DNA of 64,000 nt from Prorocentrum cordatum (lineage: Eukaryota > Sar > Dinophyceae > Prorocentrales > Prorocentraceae). The notes beneath the pieces were generated by a model that had not been told where the DNA came from, did not search any database, and saw only the letters and a list, made by a program, of their open reading frames with translations. The stretch is taken from NCBI GenBank assembly GCA_963575745.1, contig CAUYUJ010015834.1:195001-259000 (forward strand). Direction: 5' to 3'. A program made the translations under genes and the position numbers. Shown here in pieces: positions 11,290 to 22,110 of the stretch. Numbering within the stretch: the first letter of the stretch is position 1; each line of letters opens with the position of its first letter.

Positions 11290-11744
11290 AATCGTCATCA
11301 TCACCATCACCATCACTCTCGCCATCACCCTCACCCTCTCGATCACAATGACCATCACCATCACCATCACAAGCACCACCACAATCACCATCACCATCTC
11401 AAGAACAATCACCAACACTATCTTCAACATAGTCATAATCCACATCGCCATCACCTCCACCATCACCACGATACCATATGCGTCACCATTACCGCCACAT
11501 CCACCACCAGCATCACCACCACCAACACCACAACACATCACAATGTAATAGATAAGTACCACCACCATCACCATTACCATTACCACCATCATCATTATCA
11601 CCAGCATCATCAGCTGTAGCATCATCATGATCACCACCATCATCGTCGTCATCATCAACATCATGATCATGATCATGATCATGATCATGATCATCATCAT
11701 CATCATCATCATCCTCATCCTCATCCTCATCCTCATCCTCATCC

Positions 11745-11805
<61 letters not shown>

Positions 11806-11920
11806 GAGTATCATCATCATCATGGCCGTCATCAGCACCATCATCATCACCATCATCGTCATCTTCATCAGCAGCATCATCACCAGGACCATCATCATCA
11901 TCACCATCAGCCCTCTTGCC
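10736..11920. repeat. CCT, then (CAT/ATC)n triplet array
   Basis: CCT block (10,740-10,858), then CAT/ATC triplets almost without interruption to about 11,915, including TGATCA palindrome words at 11,665-11,692. Open frames are poly-His/Met/Asp. Confidence 0.9.
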
Positions 11921-12179
11921 ACGCCCGCCCGCCGAGCGGCCTGGTTGTTGAGGTGCGGGCCCTCCCGGGGCACCGCGGAGACTTGCCTGGACTGCCAGCG
12001 GGCGCGTTTTGGGGGGCGCCTCGCAAGAGGGCACGGAGGAGGGAGGAGAGGGAGCAGGAGGCGAAACGGGAGAAAGGCGGCGGGGGCGAGGAGGGGGGGA
12101 AAGCAGGAAGGCGGAGGAGGGAGGCGGAGGAGGTCGGAGAGAGATCGGGAATGGGAATGGTGATGGACCCTTACCCTTC

Positions 12180-12400
12180 CCACTCGCACGGGAGGAGGAG
12201 GAGGAGAAGGAGGAGGAGGAGGAGAAGGAGGAGGAGAGAGGAGGAGAGGGAGGAGGAGGGAGGAGGAGAGAGGAGGGAGGAGGGATGAGGAGAGGGAGGA
12301 GCAGGGGGAGGAACCAGAGGAGAGGAGGAGAAGAGGAGGAGCAGGGCGGATGGGAGAGGAGGAGAAGAGGAGGAGCAGGGCGGAGGGGGAGGAGCGGACG
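12180..12400. repeat. (GGA)n purine tract
   Basis: GGA/GAGGA triplets, including a near-duplicate of AGAGGAGGAGAAGAGGAGGA at about 12,317 and 12,355. Confidence 0.85.
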
Positions 12401-12533
12401 GTTTGGGGCCGTCTTGGGCCAGCAGGGGCCCTCGCCGGGGCTCGGGAACGTCAAACAACGCCTCGGAACGAAAACCCGACCCTAGGGAAGTGGTCCGGAC
12501 CTCCGGGGCCCACACATCAAAAAAGTTGGAGCG
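12401..12533 (+). repeat. dispersed repeat D2, copy 1
   Basis: Member of a family with the ordered words TTTCGGCCTC, GGGGCCCTCGCCGGG, CTCGGGACCGTCAAA, a GAAAA/GATGAAAA box, GGGAANGGGTC and GGACCTCCGGGG. The other copies are near 14.7 (minus), 18.1, 55.1, 56.3 and 56.7 kb. Confidence 0.6.
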
Positions 12534-12552
12534 GCCAGATGTCTTGGCTCTT

Positions 12553-12725
12553 GGGCGTCGCTCAATGGGCGGGGGCGATGAATGGGGGTGGACGACAGGT
12601 GCAATTCTCGGGCCCTGAAGGCCCCCTTTTGGTGCCTAAAGGGCCCCTTCAGGGGCCCGAAGAGGGCCCTTTGCTGCAACCCTCGCTGCCCCCCAGTGCA
12701 TCGCCCCGCCATCACGCAGCGCCCA
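12553..12725. mobile_element. D4 MITE-like element, copy 1
   Basis: The left end (GGGCGTCGCTCAATGGGCGG) and the complement of the right end (GGGCGCTGCGTGATGGCGGG) form imperfect terminal inverted repeats continuing into GGCGATG and a G-run. The interior (GGGCCCTGAAGGCCCC words) resembles that of the element at 13,374-13,707. No clear target duplication seen. Confidence 0.5.
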
Positions 12726-12839
12726 CTGACGTTGCAGTTCCTTCGGGCTGGCCGTTTTCGCCAGGTTTCAAGCCAAGGGGCCACCAGCGATCGATCCATC
12801 TCGAGAACTGATGGAGAAGGATGAGGTCTGGGGATCTGG

Positions 12840-13095
12840 GAGGAGAGCCTAGAATCGAATCGATGATTCGAACTGGTGATCGAAATGAGCTCGCTCGGTG
12901 GAAATCGACAGCCAAAAGTCGGAAAAAGTCGAATCGGTGGAAATCGACAGGCCAGCATGGCCTCCATGTGGGACATCGGAATCCAGATCGGAATCCGAAG
13001 TCGAATCAAATCGGAATCGGAATCGATCGAAATCGAACCGAATCGAATCGATCGAAATCGAACCGAATCGACTCGAATCGAATCCGGTCGTGAGT
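12840..13095. repeat. GAATCG/ATCGAAATCG minisatellite
   Basis: Degenerate tandem of GAATCGAAT, ATCGAAATCG and AACCGAATCG words, including an exact repeat of CGATCGAAATCGAACCGAAT around 13,023 and 13,049. Confidence 0.8.
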
Positions 13096-13373
13096 GGTTC
13101 CGGTGCCCCACTGCTGCGCAACTGCCGGGGAGGTTCGGCGGGCGCAGCCCGCCGAAGAGCCGAGGCCCCGAGCTCGCAGGCAGCGACGCAGGTGCGCAGA
13201 GGGCCTCCCTGGCGTTTTCGACAAAAACGCCCACAAGTACAACGCCTAGAGGATGGCGCAAGAGCGCCCCCCGCGCCCCCGATGTCGATGTCCATCCAAG
13301 GGAACAGGCCGCGGTTTGCAAATGTGGGCGTCTTTTTCGAAACGACTCGCCCCTCCGACCTCCGCCGATGTGC

Positions 13374-13707
13374 TCGGGCGTTCGCTAATTAATGGGGGGG
13401 CGAAGATGGGGGCGTAGGAGAGGTGCACCTTTCGTGCACCTTTTGTACAGTCGGACTTGACTGGAGAGGACACGCGAGAGGACGCAAGACCCTTCCGAGG
13501 GCCACATTGCCATAGGAATGCGGAAAGGCATGCGTCGCGAGGCACAGGACACAAGGGTACCCTTGATCTGGCAAGGCCGACCTATTAATCAAGGCCGACT
13601 GTACCCCTTCGGGGCCCTGGGGGGCTCGTTTAGGGCCCCTCTAGGGCCCCTTGCGTGCAGCCCTCGACGCCCCCCCATGTATCGCCCCCCCATTACCGAA
13701 CGCCCGA
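13374..13707. mobile_element. D4 MITE-like element, copy 2 (334 bp)
   Basis: Perfect 11-bp ends TCGGGCGTTCG...CGAACGCCCGA, then a near-match through TAAT and GGGGGGGCGA on both arms (the left arm has an extra TAAT). It is flanked by the exact pentamer TGTGC (13,369-13,373 and 13,708-13,712), a plausible target site duplication. There is no transposase frame. The right interior resembles copy 1 at 12,553-12,725. Confidence 0.65.
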
Positions 13708-13712
13708 TGTGC

Positions 13713-14037
13713 AAGCACAGTCAGGCTGCCGGGAGCTCGTGGAACAGGCAGATCCATCAGCGCAGGAGCCTACCTCGCTGGAAGATACACCTGGCCATCG
13801 CTCCGACGTCCATTCCCCGTGCATCGTTGTGTTCAGTGTTCAGTGCGAGTGCTTCTGGCTCCTCAAGATGGCCCAAGGGTGCTCCCGAATGGTGGCCCCT
13901 GATTTTCTGGCGCTTACCTCCACGCGAAAAATGGTCCGAACGATGCCCAAACACAACATCAACGAAAACTGCCGCCTCCCCCAATCCACCACTCACGGAA
14001 AAGAGCAGCGCATCTCACTCAAAAGCATGATTTTCTC
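13713..14037. other. unclassified spacer
   Basis: Mixed sequence without recognised gene or repeat. Confidence 0.3.
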
Positions 14038-14215
14038 GGCGGCGCGCCCAGGGGGGAAGTGGGAGGGGGCAGGCCTTTTCAAAGGCGGCGGGGCCTGTCA
14101 GAAGCCCCGCCGCCTTCTGAGGAGCCGCCTCTCGGAGCAGGCTGAGCAAACTCCTCGGGAGGCTGGAGGACTTCTGAATCCTCTGAGGAGGCCCGCCCCC
14201 ATCTGCCTCCCCCCC
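14038..14215. repeat. dispersed repeat D3, copy 1
   Basis: Hairpin-prone family built on CCTTCTGAGAAGG-like words, with GCCGCCTTCTGAGGAGCC and a GCGCGCCCAGGGGG lead-in. Relatives lie near 20.35-20.51, 56.43-56.60 and 56.81-56.99 kb. Confidence 0.5.
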
Positions 14216-14224
14216 GTTTGGTGA

Positions 14225-14434
14225 GGGGCAACGATAGGGGGGATAGGGAAAGGGGGGGAAACATCGACCTGCAGTCGGCGATACATCGCCGATAGATCGG
14301 CGTTGGGCCTCCGATAGCGAATCCACACTTTCCTGAGCAGGTTGGGGCTATCGGGCCCCTATCGGCGATCAATGGGCCCCTATTGGGGGTCGATGCATCC
14401 CCCCCTCATGCCTCCCCCCCCCATCGTTGCCCCC
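14225..14434 (-). mobile_element. D1 MITE-like element, copy a (210 bp)
   Basis: Ends GGGGCAACGAT and ATCGTTGCCCC are exact inverted repeats, followed by G- and C-runs. The interior contains the near-palindrome TCGGCGATACATCGCCGA and the words GATCGGCG and GGTCGATGCATC. Other copies, in plus orientation, lie at 16,667-16,867, 32,411-32,617 and 54,531-54,682. No obvious target duplication. Confidence 0.65.
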
Positions 14435-14682
14435 GGCTTGGGCTCGCCGCCGATGTTCGCTTCCCGTGGCCACCAAAGCCTCGAGACGCGCCGCAGAGAA
14501 GGCAGCCTCGATGGGTGGGCCGCTCGCCACGTGCCCGCGCAGGCTCCCGCGAGGCGGCGAGCTCGAGAGACCCCTGGGGACCAGAGCAGCCCCCTCGCCC
14601 GACTGCCCCGCGAGGGCGAACCCTCGGCGGGCGGGAGCGGAAGAACATGCCCAGGCATGCGACGCTGCGACGTCCTGATATT

Positions 14683-14806
14683 CTCAGTACGGGGACCCCG
14701 GAGGTCCCGACCCGTTCCCCGGGGCTGGCTTTTCATCCCGGGTCGTTTCTGACGGTCGGTCCCGAGGCCCGGCGAGGGCTCCCGAAGCCGAAATTGGCCC
14801 AAAACC
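14683..14806 (-). repeat. dispersed repeat D2, copy 2 (inverted)
   Basis: Reverse-complement copy of the D2 family: GGAGGTCCCGACCCGTTCCC, then TTTTCATCC and GGCCCGGCGAGGGC. Confidence 0.6.
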
Positions 14807-15124
14807 TGCCGTCCTGCTTCACTTACGACGCGATCATGTCTGGGTGCCCTTCCCCTCGAGTCGCGTGGCGGCCTGGGGCAAGGGGAGGCGAACAGGCCGG
14901 CCACTGCCCTTCGGACTCGGTCCGAGAGCGCCGAGGGACGCCCGCGCAGCTCGACCAGGCCCTGCCCCCGAGGAGGCCATGAGGAGGAAGAGCGTCAGGG
15001 GGAGGGGTGAGGAGGGGAGTAGAGGAGAAATGAGCAAGAGAACGACGACGATGAGTCATCCTACATCTTCCTGATCCCCCCACGCTCTCCCCCTCCCGCC
15101 TGGTCCGTCCTCCCTCCTCGTTTG

Positions 15125-15260
15125 TCAGTCCTCTCCCTCCTCCTCCTCCTCCTCCTCCTCCTCCTCCTCCTCCTCCTCCTCCTCCTTCTCGTCTCCTGGT
15201 CCACCTAGCCCTCCTCGTCCTCCTCCTCCTGCTCCTCATTATCCTCATTCTCCTTTCTCC
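15125..15260. repeat. (CCT)n tract
   Basis: Near-perfect CCT triplets (15,137-15,185), then degenerate CCT/CTC. Confidence 0.85.
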
Positions 15261-15670
15261 ATGCAGCGGTCCAGTCAGCATGCATCATTACGCACGTGAA
15301 GGCTGCATGGTTGACGTGGTGTCCGCCCGCAGGTATATTATTCTATCCACTCTAGGCCACGTGATGTGCGACCTCCACTCACCTGGCTCCGCTGCCAACG
15401 GCCGCCAACGGCGACAGCAAAAGCGCAAGCCGACCGAACGGACAGCAACACCGATATCAACCAAAACCGACATGCCGCAAGCAGCCTAGAAGGGCGCAGC
15501 AGCACAGCGAAGACGCGACAACCTACAGAACCGAATAAACCGAAAACAATAAACTGCGACTAAGCGGGCACGGCCGAACCGCGAACACCCTCGGTTATGG
15601 TGGCCCGTTCGCGCTCTAGTCGCACAACCAATACGATCATCGTGTTCCTGTCCGTCTGCCTCTATGTAGC
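15261..15670. other. unclassified sequence
   Basis: No repeat or gene recognised. Moderately A-rich around 15,420-15,560. Confidence 0.3.
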
Positions 15671-16075
15671 ACAACTCTCATCCGCATCCTCACCAGCATC
15701 ATCATCAGCCTTACCAATGTAACCATCAACATCGTCGCTGTCACCTTGCCCACAATCATCAGCATCATCAGAAACATCAACGTCCTCATCAACCCACGAC
15801 CGTCATCAACAACGCCATGGTCAGCACAATAATCATGGGCACCACCACGACCACCATCATCCTCCGTACCATCATCATTATCACCACCATCCTAGTCAAC
15901 ATCATAATATTCATAATCATCATCACCACCACAACCATCGTCATCGTCGCCCTACCATCATCATCACCACCAACATCAGCAGTATCATCATCATCGTCAG
16001 CATCAGAATGACAACCATAATCATTATAATAATCAGCATCACCATCATCAGCAGCAACAGCAGCGTCAGCATCAT

Positions 16076-16106
<31 letters not shown>

Positions 16107-16140
16107 ATCATCAGCATCACCATCATCATCACGCCGACGA
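15671..16140. repeat. (ATC)n triplet array
   Basis: Degenerate ATC/CAT triplets with CAG interruptions. Confidence 0.85.
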
Positions 16141-16304
16141 CAACTGCAGCCAAACCGACAACGCCGCTGTTAGGCAAGCGACGCGTGATCTTACTTTACG
16201 TCCGCGGCGACCTGGGCAGCGAGTCCTGCTCAAAATGGGCAGGAACTGCTGTTGGCCGATCTTCTTCATAGTGCTTCCGCACCCACTTCATTCGTACAGA
16301 TCGA

Positions 16305-16372
16305 CTGCGGCGACGGCGGCGACGACGACAACGACGCCGACGGCAGCCGACGACGACGGGGACGGGGACGAC

Positions 16373-16411
<39 letters not shown>

Positions 16412-16530
16412 GGCAACAGTGACGACCGACGCTCACGACGACGACGACGACGACGAACACGACGACGACAGGACGTTGGACACGACGAGACCGGCGACGA
16501 CGCCGACGACGCCGACAACGCCAGCGGCGG
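16305..16530. repeat. (GAC)n triplet array
   Basis: GAC/ACG/CGA triplets, with the purest stretch at about 16,345-16,410. Confidence 0.9.
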
Positions 16531-16666
16531 CGACGCTTCGACGAGCCGCCCCCGAAGGAAAAGCGGCAGGGAAAGGGCGCGACGCGCGCGAGCTGGGTGT
16601 TGCCTGACGTGGTCCTGGCCCGCGGTATTACCAGCTCTTCGCGCCGATCTGGGGCCCACTGGGTCA

Positions 16667-16867
16667 GGGGCAACGATGTGGGATGACAACTTCAGGGGGG
16701 ATGCATCGGCCCGCAATCGTTCATCGCCGATAGGGGCTCGATAGCCCACACCGAGCAGGACCGTGCGGATTCGCTATTGAGGGCCTGTTGCCGACCTATC
16801 GGCGGTGTGTCGCCGATTCCAGGTTGATGCTTCTCCCCTTAGCTGGCCCCACCCCTATGGTTGCCCC
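16667..16867 (+). mobile_element. D1 MITE-like element, copy b (201 bp)
   Basis: Ends GGGGCAACGATG and ATGGTTGCCCC are imperfect inverted repeats. The interior matches copies a and c in order: GATGCATCG, a CATCGCCGATAGGGG box, GATAGCCCAC, GTGCGGATTCGCTAT, a CCGACCTATCGGCGG box and CGCCGATTCCAGG. Confidence 0.65.
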
Positions 16868-18104
16868 CCAGGGGCTCGAGACCAGAGCTCTCCTCCGGTG
16901 AATCGGCGCTCTGCCTTAAAACAACAAAAGACGGCGTTCGACGTCTGCTGCGGTTGCTTTGATAGTGTCAAGCAACTCGTGCTCGAACCTCGTGACGGGT
17001 GCTCTGGATCTCGATTGCTCTTAAACCGCAGAGGGGCGTGTTTCCCCGTTGTCTAGTTTTCTTTATTTAGGAAGCGTTTGGCCATAGCGACCCCTCATCA
17101 TCCCCGGCAACACGTGCAGCGCGTCTGAAACAAGGTGGATGTAATGTCAGTTCATGGAAGAAAACAACATGCGTATACAGTGGGAGAGACCTGTCTCCAG
17201 GACGATCGCCTCGATCTGAAAAAAGGACGCTGCATGCCCCAAAAACTTTGCACCGCAAGCTACCTCGGTCCAAGGCTGCGCTCTTGCCGTGCCGTTGTCT
17301 ACTTTAGCTGTTGTTTCAAACAGGCCGCGTGAACAACATACATCCCTGGTGGAAATGCGACATCCCGAATCGTAGTGCAAACGTCATGTAAACGGAAATG
17401 AGACGAGCAGGAGGGCCAGGGGCTAATCCTGGACCTGCGAGCATAATAAACACCGCCCCAGAAGGAAACACGCAACGTCGACCTCTCCCCCATAACAACA
17501 AAACGCCCTCAACGCATTTCAGAACATCTAAGCAAACTCGGAAATCCGCTGACCCGGATCAATCCAACCGGGGGTCAGTCAGGCCTCGCAGGAACCTGCG
17601 ACATCATGCAGGATCCTGCAAGCTCATGCACGCAAACCCGGGTCAATGCACCTTCGGCTCTGCAACACGCTGCGAAGATCTGGCACCTCTGACTGACCCC
17701 CGTTTGCATCGACCCCCGTCCCTTGAGCGCCGATCCGCTCTGGAGGCCACCTGGGCCCTCCCTGTGTATCCCGAGGACACCGTGAGCCAGGGACACCCTG
17801 TCTGGAGAAACCGAATGCACCGGTGCCGCTGCTCCCCGCACCTCTCCCCGGGGTGCGTTCCGACCCGGACTTCGAGGCGAGCCCAGCGGTGGCGACGGCA
17901 GCCTTCCAGGAGGCCGAAAAGGGGAAGACGGGCGAAGGGTGGCGGTAGCGGTGCCTTTTCCTCCTCTGATGTTCGTAGCCCTGCGAGCAAAGGGTGGCCT
18001 GTGCTGGTTCTCCGCGCTGCGGATGCGGCGCTGCGCGTTCTCTCCCCGGCCCTGCTCGCCTGGGCCTGGCCGAGGGAGGGCGGCGGGCGAAGGACGCAAC
18101 CCGA
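16868..18104. other. unclassified sequence
   Basis: About 1.2 kb of mixed, mostly non-repetitive sequence. GC-ending codons occur in several overlapping frames between 17,700 and 18,100, but no domain or exon structure is recognisable. Confidence 0.35.
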
Positions 18105-18270
18105 GCACGTAGGCGTCGTGGCAAAAGCGACGACGGACAACGTATGGCCGTTTTCGGCCTCAAGGGCCCTCACCGGGCCCCAAGACCGTCAAAAAGGTAG
18201 CAGGGATGAAAAACCCGCCCTGGGGAAGGGGTCGGGACTTCCAGGGACCCCGTATTCAAAAAAAAAAAAG
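18105..18270 (+). repeat. dispersed repeat D2, copy 3
   Basis: GTTTTCGGCCTCAAGGGCCC, then GACCGTCAAAAA, GATGAAAAACCC and GGGTCGGGACTTCCAGGG, ending in an A12 run (18,258-18,269) directly before the satellite leader. The poly-A end suggests a retroposed copy. Confidence 0.65.
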
Positions 18271-19550
18271 CCTGGCGAAAGACCCAACCATATACAGTCG
18301 TGAGTAACGCAATTGTGGGTATCGTCTTCGGTGGAGCTCCCTATCGGGACGAGAAACGAATGAGGGGTGTGCCGACATGGTTGGCGGGTACGCATGCGAA
18401 CACCGCCACTGGGGTCTTCGGTGGAGCTCCCTATGGGGCCACGAAGCGTGTGAGGGGTGCGCTGGAATGGGTGGCGGGGACGCATGCGAATACCGCCACT
18501 GAGGCCTTCGGTGGAGCTCCCTATGGGGCCACGAAGCGTGTGAGAGGTGTGTGCCGAAATCGGTGGCGGGGACGCATGCGAACACCGTCATTGGGCCTTC
18601 GGTGGAGCTCCCTATTGGGCCACGAAGAGTGTGCTGGGTGTGCCAGAGTCGGTGGCCTGGACGCATGCGAACACCGCCACCGAGGCCTTCGGTGGAGCTT
18701 CGTATTGGGCCACGAAACCTGTGAGAGGGTATGCCGAAAAGGGGTGGCGGGTACGCATGCGAACACCGCCACTGGAGCTTCCGGTGAAGCGCTCCTATGG
18801 GGCCACGAAGCGTGTGAGAAATGTGTCAGAATAGGTGGCGGGGACGCATGCGAACACCGCCACTGGGGTCTTCGGTGGAGCTCCCTATGGGGCCACGAAG
18901 CGTGTGAGGGATGTGCCGAAATATGGGTGGCGGGACGCATGCGAACACCGCCACTGGGGTCTTCGGTGGAGCTCCCTATTGGGCCACGAAACGTGTGAGA
19001 GGTGTGCCGAAATCGGTGGCGGGGACGCATGCGAACACCGACACTGAGGCCTTCTGTGGAGCTCCCTATGGAGCCACGAAGCGTGTGAGGGGGTGAACCT
19101 GAAATGGGTGGCGGGTACGCATGCGAACACCGCCACTGGGGTCTTCGGTGGAGCTGTTTAATAGGCCACGAAGCGTGTGAGGGGTGTACCTGAATGGGTG
19201 GCGGGGACGCATGCGAACCACGCCACTGAAGACTTCTGTGGAGCTCCCGATGGGTCCACGACACGTGTGAGGGGTGTACCTGAATAGGTGGCGGGGACGC
19301 ATGCGAACACCGCCACTGGAGCCTTCGGTGGAGCCTATGGGGCCACGAAACAGGGGTGTGCCGATATGGGTGGCGGGGACGCAAGCGAACACCGACACTG
19401 AGGCCTTCTGTGGAGCTCCCTATGGGGCCACGAAACGTGTGAGGGGTGAACCTGACTGGGTGGCGGGTACGCATGCGAACATCACCACAGGAGCCTTCGG
19501 TGGAACTCCCTACGGGGCCACGAAAGGTGTGAGGGGTGTGCTGAAACGGG
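18271..19550 (+). repeat. 90-bp satellite, array 1 (about 14 units)
   Basis: A leader (18,271-18,306: CCTGGCGAAAGACCCAACC, then CAGTCGTGAGTA) precedes about 14 tandem units of roughly 90 bp. Each unit has TTCGGTGGAGCTCCCTATGG, GCCACGAAGCGTGTGAGG, a GGTGGCGGG word and GACGCATGCGAACACCGCCA. One frame reads as a repeated 30-residue motif with GGAPYGATKRVRG, but both strands are open over long distances and indels break the frame, so I treat it as satellite DNA. Arrays 2 and 3 (47.4 and 51.9 kb) share the core and part of the flanks. Confidence 0.85.
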
Positions 19551-20140
19551 TGATGACGATGATGATGGAGGGAGGAGGGGAGGAGGAAAGAAGGAAGGAA
19601 CGCGAGGTCCGTCTTTTCAAAACGAGGACGGACCTAACACCACAGGATGGTTGGGAACAATACGTCGGAGTCTGGGTTCGAAGGAGAGGAGGGGGGGGCA
19701 CAACGACGACACGAACGGAGCTGCGGAAGAGAGCGTCTGGGGGGGCGGGCGGCGAAGACGACAAGGAGAAGCGTTCGGAGGACGACGGCGATGGGAGCGA
19801 AGAGAAGCATGAGGAGGCAGAAGAGGTGGTAGGATGAGAACGAGGAGCAGGGAGAAGCGGTAGGAGGAAGAGGAACAGGAGGAAAACAACGACGGCGAAA
19901 AAGAAGGTGATGAGAAGATGAGGAAGAGGATGAGGAGGAGGAGGACGGGAAGCTCTGCCCTGCTCCCCCTCGCCATATCTCAGGATGATACTGCGCTGGG
20001 TCTGCGGGCAAGGGTGGCGAATGGAAGAGCAGGATCAGGAGCAAGCAGAGGGAGGAGCAGGGGAGGGAGGTAGAGAGGGGGAGGAGGGAGAGGACAGCGA
20101 GGAGGAGAGGAGGGGAGGAGGAGTGAGGGAGGAATGAGGC
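19551..20140. repeat. purine-rich tract and satellite trailer
   Basis: A short GATGATGATGG run leads into a trailer (19,591-19,665: GGAACGCGAGGTCCGTC, then TTCAAAACGAGGACGG) shared with arrays 2 and 3. GGA/GAG-rich low complexity follows to 20,140. Confidence 0.65.
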
Positions 20141-20349
20141 AGGAGGAGAACGAGGCGGGGGGGCGCGTGGGGGCCGCTGGTATGGAGATGCCTTGGCGCC
20201 CCTGGAAGCTCCTGAGGGCAAACGAGCTAATTACCAAGACCGTGAAATGCGAAACGAATAGTGACGTGGATGGGGCTCCTTATCCTCAAAGCGAACTTGG
20301 CGGCGCGGACAAGACGGTGGCGTGGTGGGTGCGACCTTCTGAAAAAGAC

Positions 20350-20510
20350 CAGGGGGGGCTTCTACGAAGGCAGGGTCCTGTTTTGAAGCCCTCCCGGCTT
20401 CTGAGAAGGGCTGCGAGATGCCTCCAGAACCTTCCGAGGACCCTGCCTTCTCAGAAGCCCTGTGCCTTCTCAGAAGGTCTCCCCCCCTCGCGCCACTGCG
20501 TTGTGAGCGC
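20350..20510. repeat. dispersed repeat D3, copy 2
   Basis: Several CTTCTGAGAAGG or CTTCTCAGAAGG half-palindromes and an internal inverted pair (GGCAGGGTCCTG and GGACCCTGCC) that can form a stem. Confidence 0.5.
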
Positions 20511-20759
20511 CGCCCAAGACAGTGGCGATGATTATCTCGGGAGGCTCGCCCAGCGATGAGAATCGGCCAGGCCGCACAAGCTGCCATTGAGCACCGCACT
20601 CGGCAAGATGATCGGCACGCCCGCTCCAGTGTTCCCCAGTGTGGCTTCCGCCTTCCCGAATACAACATGACAGGCAACCTGATCAAGGACACGTGGTACG
20701 CACTATCTTCGGAAGCTGGGGGGGGGAATGGGCGCACGCAGGTACAGAATTGTCATTCG

Positions 20760-21310
20760 TGTACCGCCTAGACGGAGACGTAAAACCTCACCGTCCATAT
20801 GGATACCGAACGTATGGGCATCCGTATTTACAAACCGAATGCCGTATCAATAGACATCGACCGATCCCTGATATCACTACCTGCATTGGCCGCTAGACTT
20901 GCTTATCCCCGCAGAACGGCTACGCCTTGCATTTAAATATCAAATTCGGGGTTCGTTTCACTTTCAGTTCCGATGTGCCTTACTATCCCCGATAAAACGC
21001 GGTCGACATAACTTTCGATATCCACATGTGTTCGATGCCCACATCAAGATCTCAGTATAGCTGCATGGTGTTCGCATATTGATGTGGACATGGAATTGCA
21101 ATTCGGTGTGCATGTCGATTAACATGTCGCCTTGCATTCCGAAAGCAATTGGATGCACGGATCGCCTTGCGTGTCGACGTTCGTTGCGGTTACATTACAA
21201 TCCGCATTGAGACATACATTTCGATGTGCGCGTTGGCTTGCAATTTGAGTGGCGTTTCAATTTGCATTGTGGTTGAAAAATATGTGATTTTGCGGTCAGA
21301 ACAAATTGCA
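20760..21310. other. lower-GC island, unclassified
   Basis: Visibly more A/T-rich than its surroundings, with recurring words (TTGCATT, GCATTCCG, CAATTCG, GATGTG, CACATC). No open frame with a recognisable domain. Confidence 0.5.
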
Positions 21311-21354
21311 GCCAGAATGCCAGTGGATTTGTCTTCCCTGTGGATTCGCCACGA

Positions 21355-21545
21355 GGCTACTGACAAAACAAACACGGGACAACCCGAGGGGACACCCACA
21401 GGACAACCCGCGGGATAAACCACGTGCCAGCAACAAAACAACACGGGACAACCCACGGGACAACCACAAAACAACCCAATGGACAATCCGCGGGACAACC
21501 GTATACCAACCCCGGCACAACTGCGAGACAAACAGGGCGAGGAAC
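21355..21545. repeat. GGGACAACC minisatellite
   Basis: Degenerate tandem of CGGGACAACCC and GGACAACC words. It resembles the CGGGACACC array at 29-30 kb. Confidence 0.75.
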
Positions 21546-21689
21546 CGCGCAACAGGGGAAACGTTCTGTGCTCCTCGGCCCTCCCTTGCGCAACCTCACC
21601 TCACCCACAACGCACAACGCGAACCGACACCGAGCTCCCGTAGGGGTCACCCCCCAACCTCTGATAAGGCAGAACAAAACAGCATCCCA

Positions 21690-22110
21690 CCGACAAATCG
21701 GATCGAATCCGATTATGCGTCGGATCGAGCTGCATCGGCACGGCATCGAGTTATTGAATCGAACCGGCCGCGCCAAGATGCTCAACAGCGCCAGGTAATC
21801 ATCAGGACGCATCGGATCATCGGAACATCAGAACAGAACCAAAGGGGATCGAGCCGGGCGGAGCCAACATCGAATCAGATCGATCGGATCGGCATGGACG
21901 CTGTAACGCTAAACTGGATCGTCGACCGCGATCCCCGCCTCTCGACTCTGGATCATGGATCCTCGATCCGCGATCCTGGGCACACGACTCTGGGTCCTGG
22001 ATCCTCTCACGCGACGATCCTGGACCGGCGATCCTGGGGGATGCCGCTGGGTAATCATCCTTGTCCTGGGTCTTCGATCATGGGGGATGCCGCTACTCCC
22101 CGAACCTCCT
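21690..22110. repeat. ATCGG and GATCCTGG minisatellites
   Basis: First GGATCGAAT/ATCGG words (to about 21,905), then GATCCTGG/GGATCCTCGATCC words (21,930-22,100). Confidence 0.65.

Noticed and set aside
10534-12189. Long Met/Asp/His-rich open frames in the CAT array
   Set aside because: Direct consequence of ATC/CAT triplets. Same situation at 5.7-6.3, 24.8-25.7 and 52.5-52.9 kb.
14380-14982. Overlapping 174-199-codon frames on both strands
   Set aside because: They overlap the D1 and D2 dispersed repeats and have no domain. GC-rich DNA leaves several frames open.
18300-19550. CRISPR-like array
   Set aside because: Repeats and intervening parts are both conserved, with a period of about 90 bp and no unique spacers or cas genes. 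It is a satellite.
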